Origin: Polaribacter sargassicola | Lineage (GTDB): Bacteria; Bacteroidota; Bacteroidia; Flavobacteriales; Flavobacteriaceae | Assembly (NCBI RefSeq): GCF_021991835.1 | Contig: NZ_JAHDAU010000002.1 | Location: 527,851 to 591,850 of the forward strand | Length of the DNA stretch: 64,000 nt | Direction of reading: 5' to 3' | In this document: positions 19,936 to 27,143 of the stretch, piece after piece | Numbering within the stretch: position 1 is the stretch's first letter | Layout of the letters: the number at the start of each line of letters is the position of its first letter | Translations under genes and position numbers: made by a program | Notes under the pieces: model-generated | Seen by the model: the letters and a program-made list of their open reading frames with translations, nothing else | What the model was told of the DNA's origin: nothing | Databases searched by the model: none

Positions 19936-21351
19936 TTATTTTACATCATCTACATAAAGAGTAAACGGAATTGAATATTTTACACTTACTTTTTCGCCTT
20001 TTTGTTCTCCTGGAATCATTTTGGGTAAAGTACTTATTACTCTTATCACTTCTTCTTCTATACTTTTATGTGGCCCTCTAGCTTTTACATCAGCTACATT
20101 TCCTTCTTTATCTATTTTAAAAGTTATAAAAACTCTTTTTTTCCCAAAAGGTAAACCAAGACTTTGTACTAAATCTGCATTAAAATTTTTACCAAAATGC
20201 ATTTGTACACTTCTAGAAAAACATTTCTTATCTCCTTCTTCACAATCAGGAAAAGTAGGTGCTTTTTCTATTTCTGTAAAAGAGATATCTTCTCCAGAAC
20301 TTGTTGCTTCTTCATTTTCTAACACTATTTCTATCAACTTACTTGTAGAACGATCATTTGCATCTATATTGCTCTTAACAGAACTCACCAATTTTGTAGT
20401 AGCATCTAATCTTTTATTTATAGAACTTAAAGAATCTAATAATTCTTGATTTTGTGTTTTTAATACAACTATTTCAGATTTATTTTCTTTAGCTATAGAT
20501 GCACAAGAAGTATAAAACAGCATACTTGCCAATACAGGAATCAATACTAAGTATTTTAGCTGCTTTGTTTTTTTAGATTGTGTTTTCTTCATCATAATAA
20601 TTCTTTTTTTGATTAAGGTTTTTTTATAAAATTGATTTACAAAAGCAATATTTTCTACTTGAAAAAAGTTAGATAATAAGTTGTTTATATACATTTCTTT
20701 TGTGACAGATTTTGCAGCAACTTCATCAGAAATATATTCGTGTATTAAAGTGATTCTTTTCTGGTAGAAGTAAATCATCGGGTTAAACCACATAACAATT
20801 TTTAAAATCTCAAAGAACAGCAAGTCTAAAGAATGCTTCTGCTTTGTATGCACTAACTCGTGTGCTATAATTTGTTTTTGCTGAGATACTGGAATTTCTT
20901 TTCCTAAAAAGATAAAGTTGAAAAACGAAAATGCTTTTGTTTGCTCCGGAATTAAAACCAACTTAAAAAACTCATTTTTTACAACTTGATGTTTTCTAAT
21001 TAGATTGACAACTTTAAATAGTTTCGCTAAAAATAAGATTGAAAAAACTACAACACCAATCCAAAATAAAATGTTTAAATAATTTACCTGATTAACAGAC
21101 TGATACATTTCTGTTTTCTCTATCACTTTTTCTGGTGATAAAACAATTTCTGGCAAATGAATGATATATTCTTGCGGAACGGCTTTTTTAAAGGTTGGTA
21201 TTTTTATCAACGGAATTAAAAAAGACAATAAAGGCGTAGTTAATAAATAGCTTCTGTTTTTGTTAAAGAACGTTTCTTTACCTAAAAAGAAATCATAAAT
21301 AGCCAAGAACAAAACTTGAAACAAAATAACTTGTAGAATATAATTAATCAT
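19936..21351 (-). CDS. M56-family (BlaR1/MecR1-like) membrane metalloprotease with TonB-C-like tail, copy 2
   Basis: 471 residues. About 12 substitutions separate its first 284 residues from copy 1 (for example S24G, V109A). HELVH at 164-168 and HEYISDE are conserved. After the fourth TM helix the sequence diverges: a coiled-coil-like stretch (VLKTQNQELLDSLSSINKRL) replaces the linker of copy 1. The TonB-C-like tail (PDCEEGDKKCF ... VRVISTLPKMI) then resumes homology. Two proteases with equal sensor-transducing halves and different outer linkers may respond to different cues through one repressor (inference). It is the first M56 gene after blaI, 154 bp downstream. Confidence 0.85.
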   Translation of the reverse strand: MINYILQVILFQVLFLAIYDFFLGKETFFNKNRSYLLTTPLLSFLIPLIKIPTFKKAVPQEYIIHLPEIVLSPEKVIEKTEMYQSVNQVNYLNILFWIGVVVFSILFLAKLFKVVNLIRKHQVVKNEFFKLVLIPEQTKAFSFFNFIFLGKEIPVSQQKQIIAHELVHTKQKHSLDLLFFEILKIVMWFNPMIYFYQKRITLIHEYISDEVAAKSVTKEMYINNLLSNFFQVENIAFVNQFYKKTLIKKRIIMMKKTQSKKTKQLKYLVLIPVLASMLFYTSCASIAKENKSEIVVLKTQNQELLDSLSSINKRLDATTKLVSSVKSNIDANDRSTSKLIEIVLENEEATSSGEDISFTEIEKAPTFPDCEEGDKKCFSRSVQMHFGKNFNADLVQSLGLPFGKKRVFITFKIDKEGNVADVKARGPHKSIEEEVIRVISTLPKMIPGEQKGEKVSVKYSIPFTLYVDDVK

Positions 21352-21370
21352 AACTTTTTTTTATTAATCA

Positions 21371-21486
21371 ATTCGAGTGAGACTGTTTATCAACAGAATT
21401 ATATCAAGAAATATTTAAAATGAAAATCAAACCAACGTTTCAAATTTCTCCACACAGATTTTATGTCTTTAAAAATTCACTCGAAT
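21371..21486. repeat. Inverted repeat in the blaI-M56 gap
   Basis: Perfect 10-bp arms ATTCGAGTGA (21371-21380) and TCACTCGAAT (21477-21486) enclose 96 bp and span nearly the whole gap. A small CTGTT-TATC-AACAG hairpin lies inside. It may fold in the operon mRNA. Confidence 0.55.
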
Positions 21487-21505
21487 CGATATTTTTTAAT
21501 ATTGC

Positions 21506-21868
21506 TTACTCTTTCTTGTTCACTTCTTTTAAAATAGATTCTAATTCTTTAACATCCATTTTATTTTCCTTTACAAAAAAAGAAACCATACTTTTAAATG
21601 ATCCATTAAAATAACCGTCCATTAATTTGTGTAAACTTTGGTTACTATAAGCTTCTTTTTCTACAATAGGATAATACAAAAAACCTCTACCTACAGGTTT
21701 ATGATTTACAAATTCTTTAGTTTCTAAAATTCTAATGATGGTAGAAACGGTATTATATGCTGGTTTTGGTTCTGGTAATTTTTCAATTACATCTTTTACA
21801 GAGGCTTCTTCTAACGTCCATAAAACTTGCATTATCTGCTCTTCCGCTTTTGTTAATTGCTTACTCAT
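21506..21868 (-). CDS. BlaI/MecI-family transcriptional repressor
   Basis: 120 residues, the usual length. The winged-helix N-terminus has the family pattern LTKAEEQIMQVLWTLEEASV, VKDVIEKLPEPKPAYNTVST and LETKEFVNHKPVGRGFLYYP. The C-terminal helices dimerise (MVSFFVKENKMDVKELESIL). Relatives bind dyads at their own promoter and are cleaved by the partner M56 protease. The gene heads a leftward locus with two M56 genes, and a triple dyad surrounds its promoter. No beta-lactamase or PBP gene is nearby, so the target is probably this locus or remote genes. Confidence 0.92.
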   Translation of the reverse strand: MSKQLTKAEEQIMQVLWTLEEASVKDVIEKLPEPKPAYNTVSTIIRILETKEFVNHKPVGRGFLYYPIVEKEAYSNQSLHKLMDGYFNGSFKSMVSFFVKENKMDVKELESILKEVNKKE

Positions 21869-21873
21869 TTTTT

Positions 21874-21938
21874 AACTAATTTTTTAGTTCAACATTACAA
21901 ATATAACTATTTTATTAGTTTAAACTAATTTTTTAGTT
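21874..21938 (-). promoter_or_regulatory. BlaI operator array and promoter
   Basis: Three 16-bp dyads follow AACTAA-N4-TTAGTT: perfect at 21874-21889 and 21923-21938, and AACTAT-N4-TTAGTT at 21905-21920. A 16-bp palindrome ATTAGTTTAAACTAAT (21914-21929) bridges the last two. The minus-strand -7 box TATATTTG (21898-21905) lies between the first and second sites, so binding would block RNA polymerase. Confidence 0.8.
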
Positions 21939-22032
21939 ATTAAATTTGTAACAAAAAGAAATTATAACCGTCTAATAATTAGAAAACTGCCGTAAACATT
22001 GGCTTTGCAGTTACTATTTTTTTTTAATAAAT

Positions 22033-22533
22033 ATGGATATTTTTTTACTACTATTAGGTTTTTTATTTGTTTGCTTAGGCATTATTGGTTCTTTTCTACC
22101 TGTTTTGCCTGGTCCTTTAACAAGTTGGATAGGCTTACTTTTACTACATTTAACCAAAGTAATTACGATAGATTTTACTTTTTTAGGAATAACCTTAGCA
22201 ATTGCAATCTTAATTTGGGTTCTTGATTATTTTATACCTGCAATAGGAACTAAAAAATTTGGTGGAACAAAATTTGGGGTTTATGGTACTACAATCGGTT
22301 TAATTATTGGTCTGCTCTCTCCTATTCCTTTTGGTATGTTGATAGGTACATTTTTTGGAGCTTTAATTGGAGAATTAATTTACGATAGTAAAGATACAAA
22401 CAGAGCTTTAAAGGCTTCTTTTGGTGCCTTTGTAGGCTTTTTAGCCTCAGCTACCATCAAATTTTCTATTGCAGCTACTTACTTTGTATTTTTTTTAATT
22501 CAATTTTGGGAAGTAAAAGAAAACTTTTTTTAA
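22033..22533 (+). CDS. DUF456-family membrane protein
   Basis: 166 residues, almost entirely hydrophobic, with about five TM helices. It has the family's typical pattern: LGIIGSFLPVLPGPLTSWIG early, a WVLDYFIPAIGTKKFGGTKFG loop, then GTTIGLIIGLLSPIPFGMLI and GALIGELIYD. The cellular role is unknown. It is divergent from blaI across 164 bp that carry the BlaI operators, so BlaI control is possible but not shown. The gene is followed by a region coding a candidate RNA on the other strand. Confidence 0.85.
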   Translation: MDIFLLLLGFLFVCLGIIGSFLPVLPGPLTSWIGLLLLHLTKVITIDFTFLGITLAIAILIWVLDYFIPAIGTKKFGGTKFGVYGTTIGLIIGLLSPIPFGMLIGTFFGALIGELIYDSKDTNRALKASFGAFVGFLASATIKFSIAATYFVFFLIQFWEVKENFF

Positions 22534-22606
22534 AAAATCTACTTTAAATAAAACCTGAAGGTTGTGTATTTTAAATATTTCTAAAAAAAACATTATCATT
22601 AAAAAC

Positions 22607-22717
22607 AAAAAAAAGCGTCCCGTTTCAGGGAAGCTTTCCATTGGTTAACAAAACCATGACACTTTTACTAAAGTGCCAAAACAACACAACTAATAACTGC
22701 CCTAACAAAAAGCAGCC
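22607..22717 (-). ncRNA. Candidate structured small RNA, about 110 nt, divergent from lysS
   Basis: The segment has a near-ideal promoter (22720-22749) and ends in a rho-independent terminator: GCTTCCC-TGAAAC-GGGACGC hairpin (22615-22634, one mismatch) followed by eight U. Reading along the RNA, other hairpins are CTGC/GCAG near the 5' end, GGCACTTT/AAAGTGTC (8 bp) and TGGTT/AACCA. No open frame of note lies in it on either strand. GC content is higher than the surrounding gap. It lacks the SRP RNA signature and does not close end to end like 6S RNA. I do not recognise the family. Confidence 0.7.
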
Positions 22718-22719
22718 GA

Positions 22720-22749
22720 CAAATATACAACCTTTTTAAATTTTCGCAA
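22720..22749 (-). promoter_or_regulatory. Promoter of the candidate small RNA
   Basis: On the minus strand TTG (22747-22749), 19-bp spacer, TATATTTG (22720-22727): a textbook Bacteroidota promoter. Confidence 0.75.
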
Positions 22750-22780
22750 GTAAAGAAGGCATTTTTTATTTATTTCTCAA

Positions 22781-22811
22781 TTGTCTATTCATTTAAAGCA
22801 TCGTATCTTTG
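22781..22811 (+). promoter_or_regulatory. lysS promoter
   Basis: TTG (22781-22783), 20-bp spacer, TATCTTTG (22804-22811). This fixes the lysS start downstream at 22848, because the longer frame opening at 22809 would begin inside the -7 box. Confidence 0.7.
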
Positions 22812-22847
22812 CATCCTTTAATAAACATCAGAAAATTTAGACAACAA

Positions 22848-24542
22848 ATGCAATTATCAGAACAAGAAGTTGTACGTAGAGAAAAGCTTGTAAAATTACG
22901 CGCTTTAGGTATCAATCCTTATCCTGCAGATTTATACCCTATAGATTCTAACTCAAAAGAGATTAAACAGAATTTTGTTGCTGATAAAAAGGTAGTTATT
23001 GCTGGTAGATTAATGTCTATTAATATACAAGGTAAAGCCTCTTTTGCTCAGTTACAAGATGGTGAAGGTAGAATACAAGTGTATTTTAACAGAGATGAAA
23101 TCTGTACAGGAGAAGACAAAACTTTATATAATGATGTTTTTAAAAAATTACTAGATTTAGGTGATTTTGTAGGGATTGAAGGAGAATTGTTTACAACAAA
23201 AGTAGGCGAAAAAACAGTAAAAGTTAAAGATTTTAAACTGCTTTCTAAAGCATTAAAACCTTTACCAATGCCAAAAGTAAAAGATGGTGTTACTTATGAT
23301 GCTTTTACTGATCCAGAATTAAGATACAGACAACGTTATGCAGACTTAGTAGTAAACCCGCATGTAAAGGAAGTTTTTATAAAAAGAACAAAATTGTTTA
23401 ATGCAATGCGTTCTTTCTTTAATAATGCTGGTTATTTTGAAGTAGAAACACCTGTTTTACAACCAATTCCGGGTGGTGCAGCTGCAAGACCTTTTATTAC
23501 ACACCATAATTCTTTAGACATTCCTTTATATATGAGAATTGCTAACGAATTGTATTTAAAAAGACTAATTGTTGGTGGTTTTGATGGAGTTTATGAATTT
23601 TCTAAAAACTTTAGAAATGAAGGAATGGACAGAACTCATAATCCAGAATTTACAGCCATGGAAATCTATGTTTCTTACAAAGATTACAATTGGATGATGG
23701 ATTTTTGTGAGCAACTTTTAGAACACTGTGCAATTGCTGTAAACGGAACTTCTGAAGCTACTTTTGGTGAACATAAAATAGATTTTAAAGCGCCATACGC
23801 AAGAGTAACCATGGCAGATTCTATTAAACATTTTACTGGTTTTGATATTACTGGTAAAACAGAAGATGAAATTAGAGAAGCTGCAAAATCTATGGATATT
23901 CCTGTAGATGAAACAATGGGGAAAGGAAAATTAATTGATGAAATTTTTGGTGAAAAATGTGAAGGAAACTACATTCAGCCAACTTTTATTACTGATTATC
24001 CAAAAGAAATGTCTCCACTTTGTAAAGAACACAGAGACAACCCTGAATTAACAGAGCGTTTTGAGTTGATGGTTTGCGGTAAAGAAATTGCCAACGCATA
24101 TTCTGAATTAAATGATCCAATAGACCAACGAGAGCGTTTTGAAGATCAATTAAAATTAGCAGCAAAGGGTGATGATGAAGCTACAGAATTTATAGATCAA
24201 GACTTTTTAAGAGCTTTAGAATACGGTATGCCACCAACTTCTGGAATGGGAATTGGAATGGACAGACTAATTATGTTTTTAACAAACAACCAATCTATAC
24301 AAGAAGTTTTATTTTTCCCTCAAATGAGACCAGAGAAAAAGGCTCCTTCTATAGAATTAAATGATGATGAAAAAGCTGTTTTAGCAATTATTACAAAAGC
24401 AGAAAAAATAGATTTAGTAGAATTAAAAACACAATCTGGTTTATCTAATAAAAAGTGGGATAAAACTATAAAAGGTTTAACCAAAAAAGAGGTTGCAAAA
24501 GTTTCTAAAACAGACGAAGGTTTGTTTGTAGAAGCACTATAA
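22848..24542 (+). CDS. lysS: Lysyl-tRNA synthetase, class II
   Basis: 564 residues. It charges tRNA-Lys. An OB-fold anticodon domain (VVIAGRLMSINIQGKASFAQ) is followed by the catalytic core with motif 2 (FRNEGMDRTHNPEFTAMEIY) and motif 3 (GMGIGMDRLIMFLTN). A C-terminal extension of about 60 residues after FFPQMRPEK (LNDDEKAVLAIITKAEKIDL ... GLFVEAL) looks like a small winged-helix fold; I believe related Bacteroidota enzymes share it. The ATG at 22848 was chosen because it lies 36 bp after a good promoter and starts the conserved MQLSEQEVVRREKL. The gene ends in a terminator whose sequence is repeated after the next gene. Confidence 0.96.
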   Translation: MQLSEQEVVRREKLVKLRALGINPYPADLYPIDSNSKEIKQNFVADKKVVIAGRLMSINIQGKASFAQLQDGEGRIQVYFNRDEICTGEDKTLYNDVFKKLLDLGDFVGIEGELFTTKVGEKTVKVKDFKLLSKALKPLPMPKVKDGVTYDAFTDPELRYRQRYADLVVNPHVKEVFIKRTKLFNAMRSFFNNAGYFEVETPVLQPIPGGAAARPFITHHNSLDIPLYMRIANELYLKRLIVGGFDGVYEFSKNFRNEGMDRTHNPEFTAMEIYVSYKDYNWMMDFCEQLLEHCAIAVNGTSEATFGEHKIDFKAPYARVTMADSIKHFTGFDITGKTEDEIREAAKSMDIPVDETMGKGKLIDEIFGEKCEGNYIQPTFITDYPKEMSPLCKEHRDNPELTERFELMVCGKEIANAYSELNDPIDQRERFEDQLKLAAKGDDEATEFIDQDFLRALEYGMPPTSGMGIGMDRLIMFLTNNQSIQEVLFFPQMRPEKKAPSIELNDDEKAVLAIITKAEKIDLVELKTQSGLSNKKWDKTIKGLTKKEVAKVSKTDEGLFVEAL

Positions 24543-24593
24543 AATTTTGCTTTTCTAAGAACTTATTTTCAGAAACTATTTTATAATAAATTT

Positions 24594-24628
24594 AAAAAAG
24601 GAATTACAGAAATGTAGTTCCTTTTTTT
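24594..24628 (+). terminator. lysS terminator, first copy of a duplicated hairpin
   Basis: Stem GGAATTACA (24600-24608), loop GAAA, TGTAGTTCC (24613-24621), seven T. A 29-bp identical copy lies at 25378-25406. Confidence 0.9.
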
Positions 24629-24631
24629 GTA

Positions 24632-24698
24632 TGACACTTTTTTTTATAAAATGACTTTTTTTGACATAAAATTGTCTTTATATTGACGCTATTATGAC
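24632..24698 (+). promoter_or_regulatory. Helically phased TGAC repeats upstream of the XRE gene
   Basis: TGAC starts at 24632, 24652, 24662, 24684 and 24695, with intervals of 20, 10, 22 and 11 bp. The first and last share TATGACACT. All lie on one face of the helix, which suggests a cooperative operator, possibly for the adjacent regulator. Confidence 0.45.
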
Positions 24699-24756
24699 AC
24701 TACTAAGACACATTTTTCATTGGTAATTTTAACAAATAATTAAAAATTAAAATATC

Positions 24757-25365
24757 ATGAACTTAAATCCATCAGAAAAAATCAAAGAATTTAGATTAAA
24801 AAGAGGGTACTCTCAAGAACAACTTGCTGAGATATCCAAAATCAGTATTCGTACAATTCAGCGAATGGAAAAAGGAGAAACCCTTCCAAAAGGAGATTCC
24901 TTAAAGAAAATTGCAAAAGCTCTTGAAACAACTACAGAAAATCTTTTAGATAACGATAAAAAAGACGATTTGGGCTATTTAGCTTTAATTTCTTTAAGTG
25001 GAATAACATACTTAATTCATCCTTTTTTAGGACTTCTATTACCCGTTTTACTTTGGTCTTTTAGAAAAAATAAAATTGTAAATGCGGATTTAATAGGTAG
25101 AAAAGTTATTAATTTTCAAATTAATTGGCAATTATTATTTTTTCTTTACTTTATGATAGTAATAACTAGAGGATCATTTTATATTCCATATAACAATAGT
25201 ATGACTGAATGGATAAATATGGTTAACACAATGAACATTAGTCCTTTTTTTAAAATTACAATTAGAATATTCTATTTCTCAAATTTAATAATTACTCTTT
25301 TTAATTTAATAAGAATAAGAAAAGAAAAACTACCAAGATATTTTATATCTTTTCCTTTTTTATAA
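24757..25365 (+). CDS. XRE-family regulator with membrane-spanning C-terminus
   Basis: 202 residues. Residues 5-62 form a Cro/CI-type helix-turn-helix (IKEFRLKRGYSQEQLAEISK, SIRTIQRMEKGETLPKGDSL). The remainder is hydrophobic, with roughly three to four TM segments (LGYLALISLSGITYLIHPFL, LLFFLYFMIVITRG, IFYFSNLIITLFNLI). It is therefore a membrane-tethered regulator that may respond to membrane or envelope state; no known target. The gene is bounded on both sides by identical terminator copies, and upstream DNA carries phased TGAC repeats. It could be a recent insertion between lysS and glsA. Confidence 0.8.
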   Translation: MNLNPSEKIKEFRLKRGYSQEQLAEISKISIRTIQRMEKGETLPKGDSLKKIAKALETTTENLLDNDKKDDLGYLALISLSGITYLIHPFLGLLLPVLLWSFRKNKIVNADLIGRKVINFQINWQLLFFLYFMIVITRGSFYIPYNNSMTEWINMVNTMNISPFFKITIRIFYFSNLIITLFNLIRIRKEKLPRYFISFPFL

Positions 25366-25377
25366 AACACGAACAAT

Positions 25378-25406
25378 AGGAATTACAGAAATGTAGTTCC
25401 TTTTTT
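25378..25406 (+). terminator. Second copy of the lysS-type terminator
   Basis: 29 bp identical to 24599-24627, hairpin 25379-25400 and T-run. It ends the XRE gene and forms a direct repeat around it. Confidence 0.88.
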
Positions 25407-25411
25407 ATTTG

Positions 25412-25442
25412 TTGTTTCTTTAAAAATATTCCAATACGTTTG
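25412..25442 (+). promoter_or_regulatory. Glutaminase promoter
   Basis: TTG (25412-25414), 20-bp spacer, TACGTTTG (25435-25442), 25 bp before the ATG. Confidence 0.65.
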
Positions 25443-25467
25443 CATCCATTAATTCCATAAATCACCA

Positions 25468-26385
25468 ATGAAAAACTATAAAGAAGTAATAGAATGTGTG
25501 TATGCTGATGTAAAAAATGTAACAGACACAGGCAAAGTAGCAGATTATATACCAGAACTTGCATTTGTAGACCCTACTAATTTTGGGATTAGCATTACAA
25601 CTATAGACAAACAAAACTTTGGTGTTGGAGATTTTGAAAAAAAATTTTCGATACAGAGTGTTTCTAAAATTCTTACGCTAACTTTAGCTTATAAGTTTGA
25701 AGATGCTAAATTATGGGACAGAGTTGATGTAGAACCTTCTGGTAATCCGTTTAATTCTTTATTACAATTAGAGGCCGATTTTGGAAAACCTAGAAACCCT
25801 TTTATAAATGCCGGTGCTATTGTAATTTGCGATGTTTTATTAAGTCATTTAAAAAACCCCAAAGCAGATTTTTTAGATTTTTGTAGAGAAATATCTAACA
25901 ATACTTCTTTAAATTACAATGTAAAAGTGGCTGAATCAGAAAAAAAATCTGGTTTTAGAAATGTTGCTTTGTGTAATTTTATCAAATCTTTTGGTAATAT
26001 TAAAAATGATGTAGAAGAAGTTTTAGATTTCTATTTTTATACGTGTTCTTTAGAAATGACCTGTAAAGAACTTTCGGAAATATTTCTTTTTTTAACAGAC
26101 GATAATTTTATCACCATAAAAGGAAACCGAATACTTACTATGAGTCAAGCAAAAAGAGTAAATGCCATAATGCTTACTTGTGGTTTTTATGATGAATCTG
26201 GCGAGTTTGCTTTTCGTGTTGGTTTACCTGGTAAAAGTGGTGTTGGTGGCGGAATTGTAGCCATACATCCAGATCAATTTTGTATTGCTGTTTGGAGTCC
26301 TAAATTAAATAAAAAAGGAAATTCTTTTAAAGGAATGTTGTTTTTAGAAAAATTTACCACAAAAACGGCTTCTTCAATTTTTTAA
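25468..26385 (+). CDS. glsA: Glutaminase (beta-lactamase fold)
   Basis: 305 residues, the usual GlsA length. It hydrolyses glutamine to glutamate and ammonia in the cytoplasm. The serine nucleophile and general base lie in SVSK (S64, K67). Family motifs follow: EPSGNPFNS, NPFINAGAIV, ESEKKSGFRNVAL, FYFYTCSLEMTCKELSE and the glycine-rich GLPGKSGVGGGIVA that forms the oxyanion region. Its own promoter precedes it. The DUF1826 gene starts 17 bp after its stop, so the two probably form an operon. Confidence 0.95.
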   Translation: MKNYKEVIECVYADVKNVTDTGKVADYIPELAFVDPTNFGISITTIDKQNFGVGDFEKKFSIQSVSKILTLTLAYKFEDAKLWDRVDVEPSGNPFNSLLQLEADFGKPRNPFINAGAIVICDVLLSHLKNPKADFLDFCREISNNTSLNYNVKVAESEKKSGFRNVALCNFIKSFGNIKNDVEEVLDFYFYTCSLEMTCKELSEIFLFLTDDNFITIKGNRILTMSQAKRVNAIMLTCGFYDESGEFAFRVGLPGKSGVGGGIVAIHPDQFCIAVWSPKLNKKGNSFKGMLFLEKFTTKTASSIF

Positions 26386-26402
26386 AAACATTGTAAACAA
26401 TT

Positions 26403-27101
26403 ATGGTTAACTTATCTCATTCAGATAATCAGATACAATGTGTCTCTAATTTTAAAGAACTTATAACGACTACTTTTAAAGGAAAAGTAAATGCATTGTG
26501 TTGGAATCGTACATTAGAAGGTGATTTTACTGAAATTATAAAAAAAACAACATTAACAGAAAATATCACCTTATTAAATCCGGATGATCTTACCAAACTT
26601 CAGTTGAGTAAACAAGGTCAATTGGCACGTACTATTATTTTAGATGATTTTAATTTATTAAAAGAATACGGAGCTTCGCCAAGTATTAACATCATAAAAT
26701 GTTATGATAGAGATGACGCTTTTCCTTATTTTCCTACGGATGTTTATTCTTTTCATGTCGATAAATCTCCGATACCAACCGATACTTTTTTATGCACATA
26801 TCACGGAGATGCTAGTGAAATAGTTGCAAACTCTAAAGCAGATCAAAAAATACACATTCCAGAAATACGTAACGAACTTAAAAAGTTATATGACGGGCCA
26901 GAAGCAGGTTTTAATGCTTTTTTAAGCGAGTTTTTCTTCGATTTACACTATCAACCAAAACAAAATGCAGAATTCACCAATTTAGGTATTGGTAATCTAT
27001 GGAAATTAGCCACAGATTATCCTAAAAGTAAGGTTTTACCTTGCTTACATAGAGCTCCTATTGAAAAAAATGAGCAATATAGATTACTCTTAATTTGCTA
27101 A
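26403..27101 (+). CDS. DUF1826-family protein
   Basis: 232 residues without a signal peptide. The conserved core FHVDKSPIPTDTFLCTYHG (H118, D120) and the C-terminal CLHRAPIEKNEQYRLLLIC (H216, R217) match my memory of DUF1826, whose HxD...H plus arginine layout resembles the facial triad of Fe(II)/2-oxoglutarate oxygenases. In Proteobacteria members sit near zinc-homeostasis genes; no such gene is beside it here. It is probably co-transcribed with glutaminase. Oxygenase activity is inference. Confidence 0.65.
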   Translation: MVNLSHSDNQIQCVSNFKELITTTFKGKVNALCWNRTLEGDFTEIIKKTTLTENITLLNPDDLTKLQLSKQGQLARTIILDDFNLLKEYGASPSINIIKCYDRDDAFPYFPTDVYSFHVDKSPIPTDTFLCTYHGDASEIVANSKADQKIHIPEIRNELKKLYDGPEAGFNAFLSEFFFDLHYQPKQNAEFTNLGIGNLWKLATDYPKSKVLPCLHRAPIEKNEQYRLLLIC

Positions 27102-27143
27102 ATAAAAGTAATTTTTAAAAGATGCTAATTAAACAATTGAATT

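Noticed and set aside
22607..22717. Small RNA as SRP RNA or 6S RNA
   Set aside because: The conserved SRP apical loop (GGAAG...AGCAGCC) is absent, and 5' and 3' ends do not form the long 6S closing stem.
22809..22847. Longer lysS start at TTG 22809
   Set aside because: That codon lies within the -7 box of the promoter, so it would not be in the transcript.
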